DNA of 16,031 nt from Bacteroidota bacterium. Lineage in GTDB: Bacteria > Bacteroidota > Bacteroidia > Chitinophagales > Chitinophagaceae. A program made the position numbers and the translations under genes. This document shows, in pieces, positions 8,801-14,209 of this stretch (position 1 is the first letter of the stretch; every line of letters starts with the position of its first letter). Under the pieces are notes generated by a model. That model made no database searches, was not told the DNA's origin, and worked only from the letters and a program-made list of their open reading frames with translations. The DNA lies in contig CANHJA010000023.1 of the NCBI GenBank assembly GCA_947460795.1, positions 1 to 16,031 of the forward strand. The letters run 5' to 3'.

Positions 8801-9367
8801 GCAACATGCAATAAAAAAGACACGGCACAACAACAAATTTCTATATTTAGTTCACCTATTGCTGATTTTACTTGGACTCCGAATCCACCAACTCCGAATA
8901 CGCCTACCGAATTTAAAAACTTTTCTACAGGCGCAACAAGTTATTTATGGAACTTTGGAGATGGGACTTCTTCGACAGATAAAAATGTTGTTCATAATTT
9001 TTATGCCGATGGCATTTATGATGTGTGCCTCACTGCAATTAATGAAGTAGGTTGTAGAGATACTGTCTGCAAAAAAGTAAGAGGAATCGTGGTTCCACTT
9101 GTAGACGTGCCTTCTGGATTTTCACCAAATGGCGATGGTGTAAATGATGTAGTATATGTAAAAGGATATGGAATAGAAAAAATGACATTCAGAATTTTTA
9201 ATAGATGGGGTGAAAAAGTATTTGAATCTACTAATATGAATAATGGATGGGATGGCAGATATAAAGGAGTTATGCAAGAAATGGAAGTGTATCAATACAC
9301 GTTAAATGCCACCTTCTTTGATAAAACAAACACTACAAAAAAAGGAAGTATCACTTTATTAAAATAA
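5855..9367 (+). CDS. Secreted SBBP beta-propeller/PKD protein with T9SS type B sorting domain
   Basis: A large (1170-residue) exported surface protein. Residues 1-21 form a signal peptide (hydrophobic LLLLSFLFLSIYG ending VKAQ). Residues about 24-240 carry FIENQGQWDG, the N-terminal region that commonly precedes SBBP repeats. Residues about 245-750 are a likely beta-propeller of SBBP-type units with recurring YVTGSSKSADFP/YATYLGGT-like phrases. Four PKD domains follow, each with WNFGDG, at W776, W867, W950 and W1032. The last 85 or so residues (SGFSPNGDGVND near 1087, then FRIFNRWGEKVFES, NNGWDG) are the gliding-motility-type C-terminal domain that sends proteins through the T9SS. Cysteine pairs occur at 301/304 (CDAC) and 706/709 (CGGC). 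The next gene, a PorP/SprF homologue, starts 5 bases later, so the two form an operon. An adhesin or matrix protein is the likely role; the ligand is unknown. Confidence 0.92.
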   Translation: MLKHLLLLSFLFLSIYGKVKAQTPIEFIENQGQWDGPFSYKGSTKSGDIYLRKNGFTIFLSDIANAAKIDAVHHGEKLVSETLNYHAYKVNFLNSNSSVTTSQEKSQKHYYNYYLGADPSKWKHAIHPSLAVNYSKLYDGIDMHVYSENNNIKYDLLVSPNSDISKINIQYEGVERVNVIKNKLVVKTSLGEMIESEPYSYQFIDGEKVEIPCEYILNDGIVSFKVGKKYNPKYQLVIDPTLVFCSFVGSVGDSWGYTATYDSSGNFYAGGVVLNAPYPVTTGAIQSTFQGGVAGVGIVACDACFTKFNPAGTAVIYATYLGGTNNEQPHSMIVDNDDNLVVAGRTFSSNFPTAGSAIFDASYNGGGDIFVCKFNALGTNLIASSFIGGTGEDGVNVYVEETLIGGLKRNYADDARSEVIVDANNNIYVTGSSKSADFPKMPAASSTFGGQQDAVIFEMNPNLGLIWSRFWGGSSNDAGYVLSINKTNPLELFVAGGTESSVNMPAGSLHTTYQGGTADGFLLKFNTATKALTAGTYIGTNAYDQVYGVQTDDSNNVYITGQTLGAYPVTAGVYSNPNSSQFISKLNNNLSSILASTVFGRGTTASTDISINAFLVDKCQNVYVSGWGGLLGGFNVAGSTTNNLPITPGAIQTTTDGQDFYVIVLNKNFLSLQYGTFFGLNGGGGEHVDGGTSRFDEDGIIYQAICGGCGGTSIPTTSGVIYPNNLSPNCNLTALKIKFDFQNPSADAIASGDTVGCAPFVVQFQNSSTSATDFVWNFGDGSPTTSILNPSHTFTTPGIYTVSLIANNPNGCTTSSDTDYMKIVVKVDTIHANFTVTKVDSCNPFTATFVNTSTSNLPNNSATIYTWNFGDGTSFTGKTPPLHTYPAIGVYTITLTMTDTNACNSPSVFTSTVNYSVSNMSTAFNAPDSVCLPANVFFLDQSINATSWNWNFGDGGNSTVSSPNHVYTVPGVYTIYLVSANPATCNKKDTAQQQISIFSSPIADFTWTPNPPTPNTPTEFKNFSTGATSYLWNFGDGTSSTDKNVVHNFYADGIYDVCLTAINEVGCRDTVCKKVRGIVVPLVDVPSGFSPNGDGVNDVVYVKGYGIEKMTFRIFNRWGEKVFESTNMNNGWDGRYKGVMQEMEVYQYTLNATFFDKTNTTKKGSITLLK

Positions 9368-9372
9368 TTATC

Positions 9373-10386
9373 ATGAAAAAACTAGTAATCGTATTATTTT
9401 CTTGTTGTTTTACTACATCAATATTTGGCCAAGGACTGCATTTTTCACAATATTACAATGCACCCATGCTAATTAATCCAGCCAACACTGGTTTAATTGA
9501 AGATTATGATTGGAGAGCCGGTGTAAATTATAGAAATCAAGGAGCTACCATTCCAATTCCATATAATACTTCGAGTGTATTTGCCGATGCAGCATTGCTG
9601 AAAAATAAATTAGAAACCAGTTGGATTGGAGCTGGAGTAGCTGTTTGGCGTGATGTAGCAGGGAAAGGAGATTTGGCTTTAACTAAAATTCAAACCAATC
9701 TAGCTTATCATGTGTTAATGAGCGAAAAAAGCAGTTTGTCGGCAGGCTTATATGGCTCCTACAATCAACGAAGTGTAGATTTTAGTAAACTTACCTTTGA
9801 TAGACAATGGGATGAATTTTCATTTAATACTACGCTTCCATCTGGTGAAACTAATACCACACAAAAGACTAGTTTTTTGGATTTTGGAGCAGGAATGAAC
9901 TTTGCATTTTATAACAATTCTAATTTTTATTTAAAAGCCAGTCTTGCTGCAATGCACATCAATCAGCCCTTGGAAACGTTTTATGGCGAATCCAATAAAA
10001 TTGGTTTGAGACCGCAATTAAATTTAGAAGTTATTTATAAAGCAGGTACTAACATTATGCTATCTCCCTCCGTATATTACACTCGACAAAAAAGAGCAAG
10101 CGAGTTAGTTGCCGGTACGCTTATAAACATTAATACGAGCAATGATATTTCTGCAAAAACAAGCGAACTCATTTTAGGTACTTACATCAGAAACAAGGAT
10201 GCAGTTATAGCTGTAGCAGGATATAAATTTGGGAATAATAAATTTATGTTCAGTTACGACCACACGATATCTCAATTGGCAATAGGGAATAATGGAATAG
10301 GTGCTTTTGAACTGTCTTTAATTTTGCAAGGCAATTTTAAAAGCGCAAATGAGTCCACTAAATCATATGGTTGCCCTCGTTTTTAA
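9373..10386 (+). CDS. PorP/SprF family type IX secretion outer-membrane protein
   Basis: A 337-residue predicted outer-membrane beta-barrel. Residues 1-19 form a signal peptide (MKKLVIVLFSCCFTTSIFG, cleaved before or after Q20). The mature start LHFSQYYNAPMLINPANTG is the hallmark of the PorP/SprF family, and the remainder alternates short hydrophobic strands with Gly/Asn turns, ending in CPRF with a C-terminal Phe as in many barrels. Family knowledge: PorP is part of the T9SS attachment machinery, and in Flavobacterium SprF is needed for surface delivery of the adhesin SprB. Paralogues are usually encoded directly after a cargo gene with a gliding-type C-terminal domain. That is the arrangement here, with only 5 bases after the cargo stop codon, so it is inferred to be the dedicated partner of the upstream protein. 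Confidence 0.93.
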   Translation: MKKLVIVLFSCCFTTSIFGQGLHFSQYYNAPMLINPANTGLIEDYDWRAGVNYRNQGATIPIPYNTSSVFADAALLKNKLETSWIGAGVAVWRDVAGKGDLALTKIQTNLAYHVLMSEKSSLSAGLYGSYNQRSVDFSKLTFDRQWDEFSFNTTLPSGETNTTQKTSFLDFGAGMNFAFYNNSNFYLKASLAAMHINQPLETFYGESNKIGLRPQLNLEVIYKAGTNIMLSPSVYYTRQKRASELVAGTLININTSNDISAKTSELILGTYIRNKDAVIAVAGYKFGNNKFMFSYDHTISQLAIGNNGIGAFELSLILQGNFKSANESTKSYGCPRF

Positions 10387-10445
10387 ATTTTAGTACTATA
10401 ATTGAACAGAATACTTTTATTTTGCACTCAATAAAAAAATAAAAA

Positions 10446-10793
10446 ATGGCTAAAGGTTCCACAATACAATTAGATGTAGAATTAGACGAAAATAAAATGC
10501 CCGAAAAAATATACTGGCAAGCTGCTGAAGGAGGCGTCGTTAACCCTGTAGAGGCAAAAGCATTTATGTTGAGTATATGGGATTTAAATGAAAGTGCAGC
10601 ACTTCGCATCGATTTATGGACTAAAAAAATGATGGTTGATGAAATGAATGATTTCTTTTTTCAAACTATGATGACGATGGCTGACACATATGAACGTGCT
10701 ACCAATCAAAAAGAATTGGCTGATGAAATAAGAACATTTTCGGCAGGATTTAGAGTGAAAATGGAAGAAGAAATGAAGAAAAATCAGCTTTAA
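10446..10793 (+). CDS. gldC: Gliding motility protein GldC
   Basis: A 115-residue soluble protein recognised by VELDENKMPEKIYW at 11-24, AEGGVVNPVEAKAFMLSIWD at 27-46, the highly characteristic LRIDLWTKKMMVDEMNDFF at 53-71, and a helical C-terminus (TYERATNQKELADEI). Full length for the family. GldC is cytoplasmic and was found through its link to gliding in Flavobacterium, where it aids rather than being essential; its biochemical function is unknown and it is widespread in non-gliding Bacteroidota. The start lies 59 bases after the porP/sprF-like gene. A partial -7 box (TTATTTTG, 10417-10424, one mismatch) precedes it without a well-placed -33, so either read-through or its own weak promoter is possible. 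Confidence 0.92.
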   Translation: MAKGSTIQLDVELDENKMPEKIYWQAAEGGVVNPVEAKAFMLSIWDLNESAALRIDLWTKKMMVDEMNDFFFQTMMTMADTYERATNQKELADEIRTFSAGFRVKMEEEMKKNQL

Positions 10794-10797
10794 AATA

Positions 10798-10858
10798 GTT
10801 GTCAGATGTTGGTTGTCAGGAAAGTAAATCGGCAATATGCAGTAAGAAGTTTGCAAAC
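10798..10858. repeat. Short repeats in the gldC-yqeY intergenic region
   Basis: GTTGTCAG occurs twice (10798-10805 and 10812-10819), followed by GCAGT-type words and the 10-base palindrome GTTTGCAAAC (10849-10858). The rest of the 137-base gap shows no terminator or exact promoter box. It may be remnant repeat sequence. Confidence 0.35.
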
Positions 10859-10930
10859 AGCAGTTCTTTATTAAACTAAACTTCTAAACAATAATTAATC
10901 CTTAATAAATTACAATTAAATACTAAAATT

Positions 10931-11380
10931 ATGTCTTTAGAAATAAATATAATGACCGAGTTAAAAGCAGCGATGATTGCAAAAAATGAGGCAGCACTTC
11001 GTGGTTTAAGAGCTATAAAAGCCGCTTTATTATTAGCAAAAACAGCTGAAGGGAAAGTAAGTGAAATAACCGAAGAAGATGAAATAAAAATTTTACAAAA
11101 ATTAGCAAAACAACGCAAAGATTCATTGGAAATTTTTGTTGCACAAAACAGAGAAGACTTAGCACAAAAAGAACGAGATGAGTTGGAAGTAATTGTGAGG
11201 TTCTTACCTAAACAAATGACAGAAGAAGAATTGCGTGAAGCAATTCAACAAGTGATTGCAGAAGTAGGAGCTACATCGGGTGCAGATATGGGCAAGGTGA
11301 TGGGATCTGCTTCTAAAAAATTAGCTGGTAAAACAGACGGCAAAGCAATTTCGGCAATGGCAAAACAATTATTAGGCTAA
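10931..11380 (+). CDS. GatB/YqeY domain-containing protein
   Basis: A 149-residue all-helical cytoplasmic protein of the YqeY family, which resembles the C-terminal tRNA-binding tail domain of GatB, the amidotransferase subunit that makes Gln-tRNA and Asn-tRNA. Stand-alone YqeY proteins have no firmly established role; a link to tRNA is inferred from GatB. Diagnostic stretches are the N-terminal helix with LRGLRAIKAALLLA, EEDEIKILQKLAKQRKDSLE, VRFLPKQMTEEEL, and the C-terminal MGKVMGSASKKLAGKTDGK with a terminal AKQLLG. Length is typical and the ATG at 10931 gives the normal N-terminus. Its TAA overlaps the ATG of the next gene (TAATG at 11378-11382), implying translational coupling with the CvpA-family gene. 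Confidence 0.9.
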   Translation: MSLEINIMTELKAAMIAKNEAALRGLRAIKAALLLAKTAEGKVSEITEEDEIKILQKLAKQRKDSLEIFVAQNREDLAQKERDELEVIVRFLPKQMTEEELREAIQQVIAEVGATSGADMGKVMGSASKKLAGKTDGKAISAMAKQLLG

Positions 11381-11907
11381 TGATTTTTGATGCTGTCATA
11401 TTAGTTTTGATTTGTATTTCTTTTTACCGAGGTTGGAAAAAAGGAATCTTGTGGGCTATATTTTCAATGGTTTCTGTAGTGATTGGCATTTTACTTTCAT
11501 TGAAATTGTCGCATCAAGTAGCAGATTATTTGTTTAAACAAAATATTACAACCAGTCAATATACCTTACTGATTTCATTTATACTCATTTTTGTATTGGT
11601 GGTTTTTCTTTTTCGATTTGGAATTAAATTGATAGAAAAATTTTTGGATGCCGTATTTTTTGGTTGGATAAATAAAATATTGGGTGGTATTCTTTATTCA
11701 TGCATGACCATTTTTATTGTCAGTACATTGGTTTGGTTATTTAATCAAGTTAATATTTTAGGACCGGAGTTGAAAAAAGATGCCAAAACATATACTTATA
11801 TCGAACCGATTTCACCCAAAGTGATAAAGCTTGGTTCAGATTATCTGCCATTAATGAAAAATTTATTCCAACAAATTAAAGAACTAACAGAACGAGAAGC
11901 TAAATAA
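11380..11907 (+). CDS. CvpA family inner-membrane protein
   Basis: A 175-residue membrane protein of the CvpA (colicin V production) family. Four hydrophobic segments are visible at about 2-18, 24-43, 61-80 and 100-123, followed by a polar C-terminal tail rich in Lys and Glu. The family signature is the N-terminal DAVILVLICISFYRGWKKG followed by a second helix with WAIFSM. CvpA was named for colicin V secretion in E. coli but the family is widespread and its general role is uncertain, probably envelope homeostasis. The start codon overlaps the YqeY stop by one base, and a strong terminator follows 16 bases after its stop, so the YqeY-CvpA pair forms the end of a transcript. Confidence 0.88.
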   Translation: MIFDAVILVLICISFYRGWKKGILWAIFSMVSVVIGILLSLKLSHQVADYLFKQNITTSQYTLLISFILIFVLVVFLFRFGIKLIEKFLDAVFFGWINKILGGILYSCMTIFIVSTLVWLFNQVNILGPELKKDAKTYTYIEPISPKVIKLGSDYLPLMKNLFQQIKELTEREAK

Positions 11908-11923
11908 AAAATAGTAATACTAT

Positions 11924-11956
11924 AAAATCCGAAACAACTCATTTCGGATTTTTTTT
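11924..11956 (+). terminator. Rho-independent terminator after the YqeY-CvpA pair
   Basis: An 11-bp perfect stem (AAAATCCGAAA at 11924-11934 with TTTCGGATTTT at 11942-11952) has a 7-base loop and continues into an unbroken T-run to 11956. Confidence 0.85.
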
Positions 11957-12110
11957 ATGCGTGCTGTTATTTATATTTTAATGAAAGAGATATTTTTATG
12001 GTATTAGAAAACAGGAAGAATCCACTTAAAATTATTACAGCCTTATTTTTTTAAACTTTAAGCAGTAATAAAAAATATTTATATATAACCGACATCCGCT
12101 AGCATACAAC

Positions 12111-12118
12111 TATATTTG
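12111..12118 (+). promoter_or_regulatory. Bacteroidota -7 promoter element for the ABC permease gene
   Basis: TATATTTG is an exact TAnnTTTG match, with its last base only 7 bases before the TTG start at 12126. No -33 TTG is seen 19 bases upstream. The box therefore predicts a leader of only a few bases or none. Confidence 0.5.
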
Positions 12119-12125
12119 CAATAGA

Positions 12126-13376
12126 TTGAAAACAAAAGATATCATATCATTAGCAAAAAATGCCATTAAAAGCAATCGCTTACGGGCAAACTTAACGGTA
12201 GCAATTATTGCTATTGGCATCACTGCTTTAATTGGCATCGTAACTATCATTGAAGTACTAAAAGGTTCTATATACAATAATTTTACGAGCATGGGTGCCA
12301 ACACATTTACCATTACATCACAAAGTATTTTATCCAAATCAAAAAAACACGGAGGCAAAAAACGCATCAATCAAAGCGAAACAGAAAGTAGAATTTCGTT
12401 GCAAGATGCAGACAATTTCATGCGTTATTTTCAATATCCAGCTGAAGTAAGTTTGAGTGTAGTGGCAAATAGCGGGGCTACGATTAAAAAAGGTACAAAA
12501 AAATCAAATCCAAATGTAATTGTGATGGGTTCCGATGAAAAGTATTTAAAAGTATCAGGTACTAACTTAGAAAGTGGTAGAAACTTTACTACAACAGAAA
12601 CGGCTTCAGGGGTTAATTTTTGTATTTTAGGAAATGATATTGCTACTAAATATTTTAGCAATGTAGAGGACGCGATTAATAATTCAATTTCAATTGGAGA
12701 TGAAAAATACAAAGTGCTTGGGGTAATGGAAAGCAAAGGTTCAAGCTTTGTAAACCGAACCGACAATATGGTTATTATTCCTATGCAAAATGCTCGTCAG
12801 CGATATGCGATTTCTACTAAATCAGCTGTTATTTCTGTTTGGGTAAATGACATTAAATATATGAATATGGCTGTTGATGAAGCAGAAGGAGCCATGCGAA
12901 AATCTAGAAAATTAAAAGTTAATGAAGAAAATACTTTTGCGATTAACAAAAATGATGAAATTGCGAACTCTTTAATCAGCAATCTTCGTTTTGTTACTTT
13001 GTCAGCTAGTTTAATTGGTTTTATTACGTTGCTAGGGGCAGCGATTGGTTTAATGAATATTATGCTAGTTTCAGTGGCCGAAAGAACCCGTGAAATAGGA
13101 TTGTCAAAAGCAATAGGAGCTAACAGTGTAACTATTCGACTGCAGTTTTTAACGGAAGCAATTTACATCAGTTTAAAAGGTGGTTTTATTGGTATTACGA
13201 TCGGTATTTTAATTGGTAATTTAATTTCATTGGTGTTAAAAACTGATTTTTTAATTCCTTGGTTATGGATATTTATCGGCTTCTCAATATGTTTAGTTGT
13301 AGGTTTGTTAGCAGGCATTTATCCTGCAATTAAAGCCAGTAAATTAAATCCTATTAATGCATTGCGCTATGAGTAA
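12126..13376 (+). CDS. MacB/FtsX-type ABC transporter permease
   Basis: A 416-residue inner-membrane permease of the MacB/LolC-like type: one N-terminal helix (about 21-45), a large extracytoplasmic MacB_PCD domain (about 46-285), and a C-terminal FtsX domain with three helices (about 290-315, 350-371, 379-400). The cytoplasmic coupling helix reads ERTREIGLSKAIGA at 319-332, and the protein ends in NPINALRYE as is typical. MacB-type systems use ATP to drive periplasmic events, such as efflux or lipoprotein release, rather than moving substrates through the membrane. The start is TTG: no in-frame ATG lies upstream, the next internal Met is residue 56 beyond the first helix, and the TTG gives the usual MKTKDII-like N-terminus. 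No ATPase gene adjoins, so the partner must be encoded elsewhere. A Lys-rich stretch (SKSKKHGGKKR, 70-80) sits early in the periplasmic domain. The substrate is unknown. Confidence 0.9.
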   Translation: MKTKDIISLAKNAIKSNRLRANLTVAIIAIGITALIGIVTIIEVLKGSIYNNFTSMGANTFTITSQSILSKSKKHGGKKRINQSETESRISLQDADNFMRYFQYPAEVSLSVVANSGATIKKGTKKSNPNVIVMGSDEKYLKVSGTNLESGRNFTTTETASGVNFCILGNDIATKYFSNVEDAINNSISIGDEKYKVLGVMESKGSSFVNRTDNMVIIPMQNARQRYAISTKSAVISVWVNDIKYMNMAVDEAEGAMRKSRKLKVNEENTFAINKNDEIANSLISNLRFVTLSASLIGFITLLGAAIGLMNIMLVSVAERTREIGLSKAIGANSVTIRLQFLTEAIYISLKGGFIGITIGILIGNLISLVLKTDFLIPWLWIFIGFSICLVVGLLAGIYPAIKASKLNPINALRYE

Positions 13377-13381
13377 CGCAT

Positions 13382-13409
13382 AAAAAAAACCGACTAAATA
13401 GTCGGTTTT
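13382..13409 (-). terminator. Terminator of scpB, possibly bidirectional
   Basis: Ten base pairs (AAAACCGACT at 13386-13395 with AGTCGGTTTT at 13400-13409) enclose a 4-base loop. The A-run at 13382-13389 becomes a T-run on the minus strand, so it mainly serves scpB, ending at 13429. The plus-strand tail is only TTTT then C, so it is weaker for the convergent permease gene. Confidence 0.75.
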
Positions 13410-13428
13410 CAAATTCTAAAAAGTATGA

Positions 13429-14091
13429 TTAGTTTTCTGAATTTGAGGGATCGTTGTTTTCAACTTCAAGTAATTCACCTTCTGCAGAAACCGCTAAATG
13501 AGCATTTTCTGGCATCGCTTCTTCAGCTAAAGTTGGAACGACAATTTCTTGATTTAATATTTCTGATAATTTAGGCAATTCATCTAAATTATTTAAACCT
13601 AAATAATCCATAAAGCTTTTTGATGTTGTGTAAAGCAATGGTTTGCCCACAGCATCTTCCATTCTGCCTGAAATTAAAATAAGTTCTTTTTCTAGTAATT
13701 TTTGTACAGAATAATCGGAGTTTACACCACGAATATGTTCTATGTCTGTTTTGGTAATTGGTTGTTTATAAGCAATAATAGCTAACGTTTCCATGGCTGC
13801 AGTGGATAATTTTTTAGTGTATTTTTCACCATTCAATTTTGCCAAGGTTGGGTAAAATTCTTTTTTACTTAAAAATTGATATCCACCACCGATTTGTTTT
13901 ACTTCGAAAGGATAAAAATCTGCTGCATATTTTTCTACAATCGCATCAAGCGCATTGGGTAGTTTAGCTAAATCCAATTCATCTTCAGATTCTGTATCTT
14001 TTATTAATTGAGCAATATCAATTGCTGTTAATGGTTTATCGGATCCAAATATCAAAGCCTCACTTTGCAACATAATCTGTTCTATCGTCAT
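13429..14091 (-). CDS. scpB: Segregation and condensation protein B (ScpB)
   Basis: A 220-residue cytoplasmic subunit of the SMC-ScpA-ScpB condensin complex, which organises and segregates the chromosome. Two winged-helix domains are visible: about 1-85 (EALIFGSDKPLTAIDIAQLI, then YPFEVKQIGGGYQFLSK) and about 90-172, with the hallmark AAMETLAIIAYKQPITKTDI (99-118), RGVNSD, and LLYTTSKSFMDYLGLNNLDELPKL. An acidic tail (about 180-220) extends past the conserved core, as in many homologues. The ATG at 14091 gives a standard N-terminus. The EnvC-like gene upstream is in the same direction across a 118-base gap that holds a candidate promoter. scpA and smc are not in the window. Confidence 0.95.
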   Translation of the reverse strand: MTIEQIMLQSEALIFGSDKPLTAIDIAQLIKDTESEDELDLAKLPNALDAIVEKYAADFYPFEVKQIGGGYQFLSKKEFYPTLAKLNGEKYTKKLSTAAMETLAIIAYKQPITKTDIEHIRGVNSDYSVQKLLEKELILISGRMEDAVGKPLLYTTSKSFMDYLGLNNLDELPKLSEILNQEIVVPTLAEEAMPENAHLAVSAEGELLEVENNDPSNSEN

Positions 14092-14140
14092 TTTACTTTT
14101 TTTAGTATAGTAAAAGTAAAATAGTTTTAAAATAATGCAA
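14091..14140 (-). promoter_or_regulatory. Candidate scpB promoter overlapped by an inverted repeat
   Basis: On the minus strand a near-consensus -7 box TACTTTTA (plus 14111-14118, last base mismatched) has a -33 TTG (plus 14138-14140) exactly 19 bases upstream. A perfect 10-bp inverted repeat (TTTTACTTTT at 14091-14100, AAAAGTAAAA at 14112-14121) covers the -7 box and reaches the start codon. It could be an operator or a leader hairpin, or chance in AT-rich DNA. Confidence 0.4.
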
Positions 14141-14152
14141 GAAATAGTAATT

Positions 14153-14179
14153 CACATATGTGGGTAAGTATTTTTACCC
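14153..14179. other. Palindrome and weak hairpin between envC-like gene and scpB
   Basis: CACATATGTG (14153-14162) is a perfect palindrome, overlapping a 6-bp stem GGGTAA/TTACCC (14162-14167, 14174-14179). No T-run follows on either strand, so it is not a convincing terminator for the EnvC-like gene. Its function is unclear. Confidence 0.3.
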
Positions 14180-14209
14180 TTATTGCCTATGAACGAAAAT
14201 GAAAGTGAT

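Noticed and set aside
10800..10860. Possible sigma-54 (-24/-12) promoter before the YqeY gene.
   Set aside because: GG and GC dinucleotides are present but not at the required 10-base separation, and no TGGCAC/TTGC core is found.
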